Positions 12,541 through 24,714 are shown, numbered from the stretch's first letter. The stretch is DNA of 64,000 bases from Neogale vison (GCF_020171115.1 NC_058099.1:18963001-19027000), one strand, 5' to 3'. Notes: generated by a model not told the origin, from the sequence alone. Program-made: numbers and translations.

Positions 12541-13214
12541 ACAGCAAAGAGGAGGGACAAGAAAACATTAGACTAGTTAGAAATGACTTACCGGGTCTTT
12601 TTGTTTTATTGCTATTATTGTTTTGGGGGGATTGGGTGCAATTCAGTTCAACTTCCAGAAAATACTTGGATTTGGTTTGTTAGAAGTTCAAAAAATACAT
12701 GCAGGCAATTAGGGTTTTTTTTTTTCTTTTAATTTGTTTAGGTTTGGCTTTGCTTGCTTTAAGTTCAACTACGTGCTTCAAAGTCATGATGAAATATAAA
12801 ATCGTACACCGGCATACACCCAGCAATTAAGCCAAGGAATATCATTGTAACCATTCATGATAAAACCAAATGGTACCACTCATATCAGCTGTCTTCTTTC
12901 ATCCTCTTGGTATGCCTATCTCCGTTCTACAGATGGGGAGTTTACTGAAAGAAATAGTTAACTGACTTGTGACTTGTCTAATATATCCATGATTCTCAGT
13001 CTCCTTGTGGGAGAAGATGCCTTTGGAAACTGGAGTTTGGGGCAGGCCATTTGGAGGGAAAAGGTCTAAAAGGCCAGAGTGGAAGAGCATTCTAGAGCAT
13101 CCTTAAAGGAGGCAGTTACCACACTGCTTCCTGAAAGGCACCACACCCTGCAACCATGGACCTCACCAACTGTATTGGACCTCACAACCCTGACTGTGCT
13201 CCATAGATAGCCCA

Positions 13215-13545
13215 GCCCTACATTTTCCAATATGGCGGCCACCAGCCACATGCGGCTGCTGAACACTTGAAATGCAGCCATTCTGAATTGCGATGGACCA
13301 TAGGTGTAAAATACACACGGGATTTTGAAAGTAGTACAGAAGAAGGAAGGTAAAATTTCTCAAAAAAAATTCTTTCTTTGGGTTGCATGTTGAAATTACG
13401 TTCTGAATATATTCGTTGAATAAAATACCATATTAAAATTCATTTCACCTGTTTCCTTTAACTTCATATGGCTACCAGAAAAGTTAAAATCACATGTCCG
13501 GTTCACATTATATTTCTGTTGGACAGTGCTGCTCTGGAGGTGCAG
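13215..13545 (-). mobile_element. hAT-Charlie MITE, long version
   Basis: CAATATGGCGGCCACCAGCC, ACATGCGGCTGCTGAACACT, TAAAATACCATATTAAAATT, TTTCACCTGTTTCC and the end TTCTGTTGGACAGTGCTG follow the known order of the Charlie-derived element with TTGGACAGCGCTG-type inverted repeats. Confidence 0.75.
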
Positions 13546-14980
13546 TTCTCCCATGTCCCAGAAAATACAGAACACCTCATCAGAGCTGGCTTGATGTTGC
13601 CCTTTGCTTCTTACCTGGAACAGGGCAGTGCGAGGGACACGGTTCCTAAAGATCTCACAGGATTCAAGACAGATCCTGAGCAAGAAAAATGGGTACCTTA
13701 GCTTGCCTGCTAAAGATGTACAGCCATGAATCAATAACATAAACCCAGAATACAGCACGGAATACAGCCCCTTTCCCCTTTCCAGCTTAAAAATCATTCT
13801 TTCCATCGTGCTTTTTTAAAAATGTCAGTTTAGGGGGAATTTGCATCTTTTCAAATTTTGCATGCAGCATGAAAGTTTAATGAATATGTTCTATATCACA
13901 CCATTTAGAGTTCACCAAATTCAGATTTACTTGGAGTACAGGGAGAGGCATGTCCTGCTCTGTTCCGCATCTCAAAACCACTAAGTGTCCCATGGACAGC
14001 GAGTACAGAGTAGCCTCTTTTCTCAGTTATAATCCAAATGTTTTTACATAGTGATTAAAGTTTTGTTCCAGACAGATAGAGAAAATCCAGTGGTTGAAAA
14101 ATACTGAATTAGTCAGAACGGCAGCAGGGCAGGAAACAGCACAGAACCCTCACCCTCAGCCTAACGTATAATAAATATCGTCAGTGTCCTGAGTGTGAGG
14201 TTAGCGTTCCCAATGGGGAAGGGACCCCAGAAGTCTCAGGGCAGCCCTCCACCCCATGCAGGAATCTTCTTGGCATCAGGCTTGTTAGCAGCCATGAGGC
14301 TTCTCCTGGAACCTCTCTCCTAACGGAAAGCCCTCCACCCAAGAACCAGGCAGTTAGGTTTGGAGGTTTATTTTTAACAGCGCTGGCTGCATGAAGTTCA
14401 TGCTTATGATGAAAAATGTAGTCAGATATTCACTCTGCGGTGAATTAAATGAGATCTAGACTTCAGAGCAAACCCCCTCCTCCAACAAGGATGAGTTTGA
14501 ATGCAGGCTTAGCTATTTACATGTTTACGTTCCTCATAATCAATTTCAGCACCAGTCGCTTCATTTAAAAAAAAAAAAAAAGGAGGGGGGCAGCAAGAAG
14601 ACTGAGCTGAGTTGTTGTAAAGAGATGGGAAAGGGGAAAGATGCTAAATGCTACATGTGTGCTGGTCTATTTGTCTCGATTCGGAGTGCCTACTTCTTTA
14701 AAACAGGCAGGGGCTGCTTTCCAAGTGCCCAGCGATTTCACAAAGATGCATTGGCAATTCCTCAGCCCTGCTCCAGTCCAGGCATTTACAAATTGATTTG
14801 TTCCCATGTTCCCAGGTACAGAAGGTAGGCAGCTGAGTAATGATGCATGGGTGAGGACTGGGAGTCCAGGGTGGGCTTTGTACATGGAGGAAGTGGTGCA
14901 GAGGGAAGGAGGTGACCCAGAGATGCTTGGGAGAATGGAGGCTGCGTGCTTGTTGTCTACTGCCTTCAAGTCAACAGCAA
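13546..14980. other. Intergenic, no gene recognised
   Basis: Unique or decayed sequence with a poly(A) run near 14566-14581. The frames 13396-13806 (minus) and 14667-14969 (minus) lack domains. No exon or RNA gene seen. Confidence 0.5.
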
Positions 14981-14984
14981 AAAC

Positions 14985-15190
14985 ATAGAGAATGGGACAG
15001 AGAGAGCACTGGATTTGGAGTCAGCCAGACATGGGTATAAATCCTAGCTGTCACTTGCCCACTGTGTGAACTTGGAGAAGTCCTGGCATCCCTTTGATTC
15101 TCTTTCATCTATGAAATGGGAATAACAATATCTGCCTTGCCATATAAAGTGATTCTCCAGGGCTTAGCATCTGGAGCCAGACTGCAATTT
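14985..15190 (+). mobile_element. MIR, sense
   Basis: GCACTGGATTTGGAGTCAGCC, AGACATGGGTATAAATCC, CTGTGTGAACTTGGAGAAGTC and ATGAAATGGGAATAACAATA are in MIR order including the tRNA-derived 5' part. Confidence 0.8.
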
Positions 15191-15204
15191 ATCAGCTGAA
15201 TGAC

Positions 15205-15470
15205 CTTTGAAAAATTGTTTTGTAACAGATTTATGAAGGCATGATCAACATATAATAAGCTACACATGTTGAAAGTATACAGTTTTATGAGATCTGACAC
15301 ATATAAACACATGTGAAACCATCACCAAGAGCCAAGATAATGAACACATCCATCTCCCCAAGTTTCCTGATGCCCCTCCCGCTTCTGAGTGCCCTCACCT
15401 CCAGGGACCCACCCCCCTGCTTTCTGTCCTACAGATCAGGTTGCATTTTCTTTGTTTAGTTTCCAGTAGT
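15205..15470 (-). mobile_element. L1M 3' UTR fragment, antisense
   Basis: GTAACAGATTTATGAAGGCA, CAACATATAATAAGCTACAC and AAAGTATACAGTTTTATGAG follow the classic antisense L1M motif AACAG-TTTATTGAGATATAAT. The following CCATCACCAAGAGCCAAG also fits. Confidence 0.6.
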
Positions 15471-15479
15471 TTCTACCGT

Positions 15480-16090
15480 TATGTCACCAACGTGACTAAT
15501 CTCTGACGTCCAATGTTCCGATAATCTCTTCTGATGTATTTTTATCTGTGACACGGCAGTTTTCATTTCAAAGAATCTCAATTTGGGTATTTTGGTTTTT
15601 AAAAATATCTTCCTTGCTTTTTGGTGTTTTGTTTTGTTTTGTTTTGTTTTTAAGAGAGAGAGTGGGGTAGGAAGTGGAGAGAGAAAGAGAAAATCTTAAG
15701 CAGTTTCATGCGCAGGAGTCCCATGCAGGGCTCCATCTCACAACCCTGAGATCACGGCCCTGAGATCCTGACCTGGGTCGAAATCAAGGGTCCAATGCTT
15801 AAAATCAACTGAGCCATCCAGATGCCCCTCTTCCTTATACCTGTTTAATATGTCTGATCGTCTGATCCTTCCTCTGGTTTCCAGAACATAGGAAATAAAG
15901 TTATTAATGACTCTTTTCCTGTCCTTATCTGCTAATTCTATCATCCATGTCATTTCTGGGTCAGGTGTGATTGATTTTTCTCCTTATTTTGCTGCTCTTG
16001 TGTGTTTGGTCATTTCTTTCCTGGATGCCAGACTTTGGAAATCTTACCTTGTTGTGCGCTGGACTTTGTTGCATTAAACAGACAAACACA
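15480..16090 (-). mobile_element. Old L1-lineage LINE, split by a Can-SINE
   Basis: TATCTGCTAATTCTATCATCC, GTCATTTCTGGGTC, TTGATTTTTCTCC and GGATGCCAGACTTTGG are in the order of an old L1M/HAL1-type element. A Can-SINE interrupts it at 15628-15828. Orientation is inferred. Confidence 0.5.
15628..15828 (-). mobile_element. Can-SINE, antisense, diverged
   Basis: A (GTTTT)n-modified T-rich tail is followed by the antisense body and ends GAGCCATCCAGATGCCCC. The AAATC-AAGGGTCCAATGC section marks an older Can-SINE subfamily. Confidence 0.8.
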
Positions 16091-17004
16091 CTTGAACAGA
16101 TCCCATTTTAATTTAGTACACTTATAACCAGAAATGATAAAACGTATAGGGTTTTTTTTGTTTGTTTGTTTGGTTTGGTTTGGTTTTGCTTTTTTGTTTT
16201 TGGCTTTTTTACTTTTTACTTTTCACACATTCAGTCCACCCACTTAAACATTTTCTCCGGCCAGGCCACCATCATATATTTCTAAAATGTGTCCTCAAGC
16301 TGTTCTTCTGGGATGTGGTTCAGTTACTGGGGAGCAGTTTGATCTTTGAGGGCTTCCTTTTAGGTTTCCCTAGGCAGGGCTGGACCAGTATCTAGTCTAG
16401 CGATAATTTTCCCCACTACCGAGCAACGGCCTTCCCAGTCCTCTAACTAACGCCACGCATGATGAGACTTTCCCACGCTGGCGGTAGGGAAAGGCCCCAG
16501 TTCCAGTCCTGGGTGAGCTCTCCGCGAACAAGCAAGCAAGCAATGCTTCCTCCTATTTCTCTTGGGCAGATCTCTCCTTCCTCGGACTTGGTTTCTGCAC
16601 ACACAAGCAATGATCCTTGACCTGGAGACTCATGAGCGATCCTCTGCAGAGCCCCAGAGTTCGCTGTCCACCAAGCTCCCTGCTCTCTGGTGTTCCCCCT
16701 TGCAGACCTTGACGTCCTCGGACTCCCTCTGCTGTGTCAACTCAAGAATGTGCTGGGCTCTGCTCGATTCCCTGTGTCTGCACCGTGGACTGGAAACTGT
16801 CCAGGCAGCGAGCTGAAGCATGCCTGAGGCTCGCCTCGTTGGCTCCCCCGTCTCTCAGGGCTCACTGTCCTTCGTACACTGATAGCCAATGTTTTGAGAG
16901 CTGTCGTTTAGTTTTTCAGTTATTTCAAGGAGAGAGTAAGGCTGATGCCTGCCTGCTCTTCCAGTTTGGCCAGAAATAGATGCTAGGAAAGCTATGTATT
17001 TAAA

Positions 17005-17125
17005 TGCTCTATGACTCCATCTCCTCGCCTATAAAATGAGAATTAGAATAATGCTTGTGTCACGGAGCCGTTGTAAGGAGTAAATGCATGAGTACTTGAA
17101 TCTAATGCATAGTAATTGCTTCGTA
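17005..17125 (+). mobile_element. MIR fragment, sense
   Basis: ATCTCCTCGCCTATAAAATG, then AATAATGCTTGTGTCACGGAG and TGTAAGGAGTAAATGCATGAG are in MIR order. Confidence 0.65.
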
Positions 17126-17379
17126 AGTAAAAGCTGCCACTGCTCTGATTGTTGGTGGCGGTGGTGGCGATCATTATTATTACCATATATCTGTAGATGG
17201 GTAAAAATCCTAGGTGTCACTTGGGATCTGCGAAACTTCTGAATTTTCAGTCTCAAGCCCAGGACTTGACACGTCATTGGTATTAAGTATTTGTATTTTT
17301 ACTATTCTACCCCAGACGTCTCCAGCAGAGAACAACTCATCCTCTTACTTGGGAGCAGGCGAAGAATGACCTTTGAGAT

Positions 17380-17540
17380 CTTTAACAGCCATAATTTCTA
17401 TGCCTCAGAGATCTAATTGATATTCTCATCGAGCAAATTAGCATTTTCAGCAAACATACTTCACTCCAGATTTATTATGCTCTCTAAATTAATGTAACAA
17501 GGATATTCTGAAGAACAAACCAGAGTTTAATTCATGGCAG
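17380..17540. other. AT-rich, repeat-free stretch (candidate conserved element)
   Basis: Several homeodomain-type TAAT cores lie within 160 bp (CTAATTGAT, CAAATTAGC, AAATTAATG, TTTAATTCA), with no transposon signature. Texture suggests a distal regulatory element, but only a cross-species alignment could show it. Confidence 0.25.
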
Positions 17541-17657
17541 TCTGGAGGTCAGTCTCTGAGTTAGCTAGAGGAATTCAAGGCAGGAAAGAAAAAGCAGATT
17601 CCAATCCTTCCCAGGCTGCCCATCTGGGCAAATAGGACAGAGAGAACTCAGCTCTCT

Positions 17658-17683
17658 AAAAAAAAAAAAAAAAAAAAAAAAAA
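17658..17683 (+). repeat. Poly(A) tract, 26 bases
   Basis: Uninterrupted A run without a recognised SINE body. Confidence 0.9.
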
Positions 17684-17699
17684 GGAAAGAAATTATATC

Positions 17700-18565
17700 T
17701 GGGATATGCACTTGAATCAAAAGATATAGTGACCCCAGCCCCCCAGTCTCCTGAATCTCCCCCTCCTGGCCTTCCTTCAGTGTTGATGTGGTTGGGATCA
17801 GATGCGATATTCCTAACCCTTCCTGGACCAGACATCTGCCTGGGTCCTCATGAAGGCCTGGGGAAAGCCAGCACATGCGGCGAGTGACAGTGTGTCACCT
17901 GAACACGTAGGACACGCTCCACGGCAGCATCCGACAAAGTCTACAAGTCAGTCTTCCCGTGAGACCTCTCCCCACCACCAGCTTCCATCCTGAGAAATAG
18001 GGACAGCTCACGCTTTTCCATTTCCCCAGGTGGTGCGGGGACTTCCGTCTCCATGGCTTATCCATGCCCCAGACACTCTCCTAAGAGGCAGGAGCCCCCT
18101 TGTCCTGCTTCCTCTTGCTTAAGAAAAGTAGTCTTGTGTCATAAGAACTAAAATCCTCATGCTTCGAATCAGCAGTGACGTCCCGGTACACTGGTTTCTC
18201 ATAACGATACCTGTAGTTCATTAACAAACGGGCGTTTGCCCTTTTTGCATCTCTGAAAGCAAGATAATTGCAAAGAGAATTTTCACAAATAGCTGTGCAC
18301 TAAAAAGGCTGAAGTCTGGTCCCAAAGGGTTTATTAGGGTTGATGGGGTATGAAAGGATCCATGACATTCAGGGAGCGTGTCTGCCCTTAAATCTAGGGC
18401 CATAGTTTAGGGCTTACATCGATTCTTTTATTCAACAGTTACTCAGAAAAGGTCTGAGATAATCTCCTATTCCCAGAGGGCTGCAGTTCAATAGGGGATA
18501 TAAGACAAAGACATAAATGATCGGAACTCAGGATAGAAATGCTGAGGGCTCGGAAGTTTATCATC
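17700..18565. other. Intergenic, no gene recognised
   Basis: Unique sequence. Short frames only; nothing supports an exon. Around 18440-18560 a decayed LINE-like wording may be present but I cannot assign it. Confidence 0.45.
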
Positions 18566-18567
18566 TG

Positions 18568-18790
18568 GCAGTTAAGATGTAGAACTTTGGAGTCAGACAT
18601 AGGTTTAAACTACTGATCTTGTCCTTGACGAACTGTGTGTCCTTGGGCAAGTCGTTTTATTTCTTATTTTTTTATTTCCGTTTTATTTATTGTGTTTCCC
18701 CTCAGTTTCCTCTTTGATGAATTGGAGATAAGGAGCAGTTGCATGAATCAAACGAGGTGAGATATGCAAAGTAGTTAGAACATCGTTGCT
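18568..18790 (+). mobile_element. MIR, sense
   Basis: AGAACTTTGGAGTCAGACATAG, GTGTGTCCTTGGGCAAGTCG and TCAGTTTCCTCTTTGATGAAT are MIR landmarks, with a T-rich internal insertion near 18660-18700. Confidence 0.75.
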
Positions 18791-18799
18791 TGGAGTCAG

Positions 18800-19990
18800 T
18801 TACTAATACTATAGCTTTTCCGTTTAAGAGGAGAAGCTCTTAAACAGTTTCCCATAGCAGGTGGCAGCCCCTTGGTGGCTCTCCTGGACTGGAAGAGAGG
18901 GTGGGGTTTGGGAAGCTGGAGCGTTCTGCTTCTACTCCCTACAAGTTTCAGGGAAATTTCAGAATGGTTCTACTTCCATCTGGAGCCCAGAGCAGCCTTG
19001 GTGTGGGTTACATACGCTCTGGGTCCACTGCTCTTCTTGACTTAACGCTCCTTGCCTATTTCATTTGCCCTTGGAGTTTGAACTCCAGCCCTAAGATTTC
19101 ATATCTCTGGATGAGGCAGCTTGTCCCAAACAAAATGTTCCCCTCTCTGTAGCTGCAAACTCACTTATGATGGCATCATCTTTCCAGGGATTGAAGCCAG
19201 AAAACTTACTGACATCCTCATTAGGTCCTTTTTCTCCTTTCTCTGGCCTGTTCCCCCATTCTGATCTCATACAATCGAGTCTTATCAGTTTGATCTGCTA
19301 AGGATTTCCTGAATCCATGCCCACAGACCCAGTCCTCTACAGGCCACCATGCCCCTTGCCCTGATGGGTTGCGGCAGCCTCCCCCTGGTTCCTCTGCTGC
19401 TGGCCTTGCCCATTTTCCATGCAGGGGTGAGGATATATGAAATCCACCTGTGGAGCTATCCATACGTCTCCCATGGCTCTCTATACAGCCTTCTTCCTAC
19501 TAACCTTATGTTCATCCCGTTCGTCTTTTCTACAGATCCAAATTCTACTTGGGACAGTCATAGGCTCAGCTGAAAATCTTACTTTCCAGTCTTCCTTGAA
19601 GCTTGTGACCAGGTTCTGATCAAGGGGATGTAAGCAAAAATCTGTGGGCTGGGCTTCTAGGGAAGCTGTGTTTTCCTGATAGAAAGGAAGGGATTCACTG
19701 GTACGAAGTACCTTTTCCTCCTCCCTCTTTCTGTCTGGCGTGCAGATTGATGCTTGTGGGAGGAGTCATTCTGCCTCCCGGAAGATGAAAGTCATCCCTT
19801 AAGGGTGGTAGAGCAGGAAGCTAGAGGAAGCGTGTTGGCCCCATGACTTTCTGGACCAGCCGCAGTCCCCCAGGACCACCCCGCTCTAGATTTCTTGTTA
19901 TGCAAAGAAAAGAAGTATCTATTTGGTTAGGTAACTGCATCTTGGTTCCTTTTACGGAAGTTGGACTCGGCCTTAACTGACCTACTCTCC
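18800..19990. other. Intergenic, no gene recognised
   Basis: No repeat or exon recognised with confidence. Open frames of 60-84 codons look random. Confidence 0.5.
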
Positions 19991-19999
19991 CATCATCTA

Positions 20000-20120
20000 G
20001 AGGAGCAGCTTGCAAACTTTGGTGAGCATCCAAATTGCTTGGGCACCTGACAGAGCTTCAGGGTGAGAACCCCAACTCATCTGGTTCTATTCCAAATGGA
20101 TCTGTGGTGAAGATCTACAA
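20000..20120 (-). mobile_element. MER5A-like hAT-Charlie MITE
   Basis: GCAAACTTTGGTGAGCATCC, AAATTGCTTGGGCACCTG and CAGAGCTTCAGGGTGAGAAC follow the MER5A order AAACTTTAGCGTGCATC-AGAATCACCTGG. Confidence 0.6.
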
Positions 20121-20954
20121 CCGGTATTTACTGATGTTCATGTACAACATTAGAAAAACACCAAATCCTGGAAATTACATGTAGATGGTGCAGGAAGGAA
20201 ACACATGGATTCTCTGTTTATAAGGAATTTTATGAGCTGGCCTCTATAACTTCTCTGGTCTCATCTCTGGCCATTCCAATTGATGTCCTTGCCTAGGACT
20301 TACCATTTGGTGACTTGCCTTGTGTCATTTCCATGTCTATGAAGCTCTTCCCACCTTTCTGGACCTGGGCCTTTCCCGCACCACAAGATATAGCTTAGGT
20401 ATCCGTTCACCTAGAAACCTTCCAGGAACCCTCAGACTGTGCTTGCTGTCAAACACTGAGGAGCTCTTGAAAAGTTCTGGATGGAGAGAAAGTTCCAGAA
20501 GGTGGGGAGGGAAGAAATGGGAGGATATGTTTATAGGGTCAGCTTTGCATGCCCACCGTCTCCCACTGCTTTGGCTTGGATGTGGAGGTAGGAGAGTGGT
20601 AATTATAAATTGTATTGGTTTTAGTTTCAGCCCTTCTTTTCTTTTAGAATAACTCCTAGAGACTGCAGCCAGAGTGGAATGCCTGCCTCAGAAAATTATT
20701 AATTTTACTGGGCTGTTCTCTCCTTTTCACTTTCCATTTACATTTTGAGGGTTAGAGTCAACACCAAGCATAATAGAAGCAATCAGATAGGCTCCAGTGG
20801 AAACCAGGAACATCTAATTAAATCCTTATATTTGCAGGTCTAGTTCTCAAGGGAGGAAAAAAACATGTGACTAGTTTGATATTTATAGAGTGCATTCATT
20901 CATTCGATATGCACTCACTCATTTATTCACTCCCTCACTCTGCACTGACAAGAT

Positions 20955-21340
20955 TCTCCTGGTTACCAATAAACACAATTCAAGCTGTGTTAAGTCAGAC
21001 AAAGGGAATTCATTGGCTCCTGTACCTGGACAGTCCAAGAGTTCAACTGGCGTCTCACACTGGGGGCTTATGTGATGTCCCCCAGTGCGTCCTCCTCCTC
21101 TGTTCCTTCTTCTCTCCTCATTTTTTTTCCTTTCTCCTGCCTCCCCTCTTCCTACATGTCAGTCAGGCTCTCTCCTTGTGGCAAGTAAAGGAGACCTCAG
21201 CAGCTTCAAATAAACTTCCCGGCACTTTTGCAACCCAGGGAAGAGAGAATGTCTACAGCTGTTAGAACTAACCAAAAAAGTCCCAAGGTGACTGCTAATC
21301 TGGCTTGTGAGCTCTATCCTGGCTTGAAACTGATTTCTGT
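20955..21340 (-). mobile_element. Possible interspersed repeat, family not recognised
   Basis: GTCAGACAAAGGGAATTCATTG, then GGACAGTCCAAGAGTTCAACTGG and a C/T-rich middle follow the same antisense ordering as the segment at 5858-6240. I cannot name the family. Confidence 0.35.
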
Positions 21341-21470
21341 GGCCAACAGTCTGGAATGGTCTGATTAGCTTGGCGTGGGATACATGGCCAGGGTAAAGAA
21401 TGTGAGGGATCAAGTTCACAGGGATTGTGTACAGGATACTGAAGAGACATAACCAACACATTCCACCTTC

Positions 21471-21619
21471 CCATCCATCCAACCATCCCTCTATCCACCT
21501 CTCCTCTCATCCGCCCATTCATCCTTCCAACCACCCACTCGACCAACCATCCGTCCGCCACCCGTCCTTCCAACCATCCACTCATCCTACCATATTTTCA
21601 TCCATCCATTTGTCCATCT
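21471..21619 (+). repeat. Degenerate (CCAT)n microsatellite
   Basis: Repeated CCATCCAT, CCACCCA, CCGTCCG and CATCCTTCC units over about 150 bp, imperfect throughout. It supports the open frame on each strand here, so those frames are not genes. Confidence 0.85.
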
Positions 21620-21642
21620 AATAAGCATTTTTAGAGCTTTTC

Positions 21643-21822
21643 TTTTTTTTTAAGATCTTGTGTATTTATTTGACAGACAGAGATCACAAGTAGGCAGAGA
21701 GGCAGGTGGGGGTGGGGGTGGGGGTGGGGGGAAGCAGGCTTCCCGCTGAGCAGAGAGCCTGATGCGGGGCTGGACCCCAGGACCTGAGATCATGACCTGA
21801 GCCGAAGGCAGAGGCTTAACCC
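21643..21822 (-). mobile_element. Can-SINE, antisense, 5'-truncated
   Basis: The tail and body are typical (ACAGAGATCACAAGTAGGCAG), but the element stops at GAGGCTTAACCC, lacking the last ~20 bp that encode the tRNA-like head. It is flanked by near-identical TTTTTAGAGCTTTTCT and TTTAGAGCCTTTTCT (about 21628-21642 and 21823-21837), so truncation occurred at insertion. It includes a (GTGGGG)n run. Confidence 0.85.
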
Positions 21823-21839
21823 TTTAGAGCCTTTTCTAT

Positions 21840-23850
21840 GCTTGGCGCTGTACAAGCACTCAAGTCAGGTCATCCACCGCACAGCCAATGGGCAGGATCA
21901 GGTCTTAGCACAAAGCTTAGCCCAAAGAAGGTGTTTAGTAAGTGTTTGCATGGATTAATAGATAACCTGAGTCTTAAGCCTGGGTCCCTAGGGCCGTTGA
22001 TGCAAAATGAGAATGGAGACAGGAAACGTGGTTCTGGGGTGAAGGGGCTATGCCAGGCAGAGAGCCCGAGTGTCTCATGTTGCCCCCATGCTGGGTGGGA
22101 TGCCTCCTCTCCCCTGGTAGCAGGAGAGCTGGGCAAGGCTGGGAATTCTCTGCTGCTCTGCACTGTCAGTCTCAGAGACTGGGGACCGAGGTAATTATTC
22201 TGAGCCATCAAATGAATAAATATTTTGCAATGAGAGTCAGCAGGGAGATGTGATGGGATTTAAATGCTGCTATAATGTGCCGGGCTGCTTTCAGGAGCTG
22301 TAGTCACTGGGTAGGACTGGGATTGGGCAGGCAAGGGTCCACCAGCCAGGGCACTCACATACCAGTAACTAGGGTCCTCAGTCCCTTCCTGTCAGGGGAT
22401 GCTCCCAGGGAAGGGAAGACACTCTGTCCCACTCCCGTTTTGACTGCTGTGTCCACCAGCCTTTGAGTCACATCAGTGGGTACTCTGTATCCACCAGGGA
22501 TGGAAATCTCCTGGTGAAGGAGAGGTAGACTTTGCTGTAAGAATGCCCACCACGATGCTTGGCAACCAGCATTAAATAAACATTAATTAGCCTCACAGTT
22601 CGAGTGGGGTTGGAGCTCAGAGTCGGTTGTAGAACAGGGTTTTTTATGAGCATCCTCAATTTTCAGTGAATTCATTTTTGTTTGATTGTTAATTCACTCA
22701 TAAGTTTCTTTCTTCCTTCCTTCATTCACTCAACAAACGTTGGTGAGGTGATCTGCACCCAGATCCCTTCTTACTGTTTCTGTGCCCTACACCCTCTCCT
22801 TAGGTAGCCTTTCCCTCCCAACAGCCCACACCTGTGACTCTTGCCAGCCCTGTCCTTGGGAATATACACCTTCCCCATTCCCAGGGTGTCTTTAATCTGT
22901 GTCAGAAAGCCCCAGATCCTGACCCTGATCAAGAAAACAGTGGATGCGGCTATATTCCAGTGTCCCTATGGGATCAGGCTGAAGCTGCCTGGGAGGGATC
23001 TTGTCTGAAATCACCGTCCTATGGGGCTAGGATGAAGCAAGCGACATAGTGGGGCACAGATTTTAAGGCGACTCTCACTCCGAGATCTGTGCACCAACCT
23101 GCACTTTTTTGCATCCTGGGTCCCTCCCTCAAACCGCCCCCCACCATCACCGCCTTCGCCCAGCTTGCTGGTTCTCCTCCTCTTCCTGGTCTGCATCCCC
23201 CACTCCTTTACGGACTTTCCCCGGGGAGCATTTCCATGACACCCACATGTCTGCACACCTTCGTCTCAGGGTCTGTTTACAGAAGCCTGACGAAAGTCGA
23301 CCAAGTGCTGTGCGCCAGAAACTGTCCAATAGGCACAGAAAGGCATGTGGCCCTATCTCTGCCCTCCCGGGGCTCCCCTTCTTGTGGGACCACGTAGCGC
23401 AAGGTCCCTTCTCTGCAAATAACTGTGTGTCCTCTGGGTGTAGTCCTGGAAGGGAGAAGCTCACCCAAGCACTCCGCTTCCCGGCTTCAACTGCCTTGTC
23501 ACTTACAGCGGCCCCAGGCAGCTGCTTTCAGGAGGATCCCAGCATATGAAAAATTAAAACACTTTTTGAAAATAATTGGCTTTGTACAGTCAATTGCCGC
23601 TGACATCCACGGATTTGCATGCTTTCAAGGCAAAGAGATTTGTTCTTAATGGACTTATCTTGCAGTACTGGGATTTGAGGTTGAGCTCGATCCCAGCTGT
23701 AGGAGGACATGTGCCTCTTGTCCCCAAAGTACCTGCGTGTAGAGATAGGGCATGAGACCAAGGTGTCCTGAGACCTCCACGCAGCGGAATCACGGAGTCA
23801 GCAAAGGGGTTCAGTCTTGGAGTCAGCCCCAGGGAGCCCCCGGAATTCAC
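21840..23850. other. Intergenic, no gene recognised
   Basis: Several overlapping frames (21838-22194 plus, 21870-22211 minus, 23109-23549 plus) arise in moderately GC-rich DNA without domain or codon signal. A fragment near 23300-23390 may be an old LINE. Confidence 0.5.
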
Positions 23851-23854
23851 CCTT

Positions 23855-23940
23855 GTAGTGGGTGGAATGGTATGTGTCCCTCCCCCCCACCGCCAATCCA
23901 TGTCTACCTGGAACCTGAGAAGCAAGTCAGAGCCAATGAC
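23855..23940 (+). mobile_element. MLT1-type LTR fragment, sense
   Basis: GTAGTGGGTGGAATGGTATGT, then CCAATCCATGTCTACCTGGAACCTGAGAAG resembles the 5' end of an ERVL-MaLR LTR (TGGATTGAATTGTGTCCCCC). Short and diverged. Confidence 0.45.
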
Positions 23941-24201
23941 CGGGCATCAAAAAATTGCCCAAAGTGACAGCTGACTCACAATCCCAGCGCGGTCTCTGCC
24001 AGACTCTCACGAAATCTTTATGACGAAGCAGAAAAATATAGAGACAAAAAGTTCCCATCCATGTGGGGAACTAAGATGGGCCTTCAGATTAAGTACAGAG
24101 TCTGCGAGGAACTGACACTTATTCAAGGTCACTAGCGCAGGAGGACGGGGTCCAACCTACCCAGGCTTAGGTGCAAGGTGTCTCCTCCTTTCAGTTTAGG
24201 T

Positions 24202-24228
24202 GAGAGAGAGAGAGAGAGAGAGAGAGAG
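24202..24228 (+). repeat. (GA)n microsatellite
   Basis: About 13 perfect GA units. Confidence 0.95.
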
Positions 24229-24254
24229 CAAGCGCCAGGTACGGGGGGGCCATG

Positions 24255-24390
24255 GAGAGGAGCTTCTCCAACCCAGGGACCCTGTTAACATGCAGCTTCT
24301 GATGCAGCAGGTCTGGGGTGAGGCTCAGGTTCTGCATCTCCAAGAAGTTTCCAGGTGATGCCGATGCCGCAGGACCACTCCAGGATGACA
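24255..24390 (+). mobile_element. MER5A-like hAT-Charlie MITE
   Basis: CCTGTTAACATGCAGCTTCTG, GATGCAGCAGGTCTGGGGTG, AGGCTCAGGTTCTGCATCTCC and TTTCCAGGTGATGCCGATGC are in MER5A order. Confidence 0.7.
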
Positions 24391-24714
24391 AGGCTTGAGG
24401 CGCTGGGGCCTGGGAAAAGCCTGCTGGACCCTGGCAGCTGAACTGAAGTTGCAGTCGATGGTTTCGTATTCACTGTCCACAACATCGGATAGTCCTTCAT
24501 GCAGGAGACTGTTACCATCCTGACCCACGACTTGCTCCGGCCGGGGGGCTGCTGCCGCTGGCGGCACTGATGATCAAGGCTTTCGGAGCAGTGCATGCTC
24601 CCTTGTCCCTCTGCCGCTCGGTGGGCTGTGCTCGTTACGAGTCCAAAACCTACATGGCTCTACTCTGCTGCTGGTGCGGGCTCTTTAGCCAATGCTTCCC
24701 TCTGGTTCTGTCAT

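Noticed and set aside
21427..21621. Frame rich in His-Pro-Ser
   Set aside because: Translation of the degenerate CCAT microsatellite.
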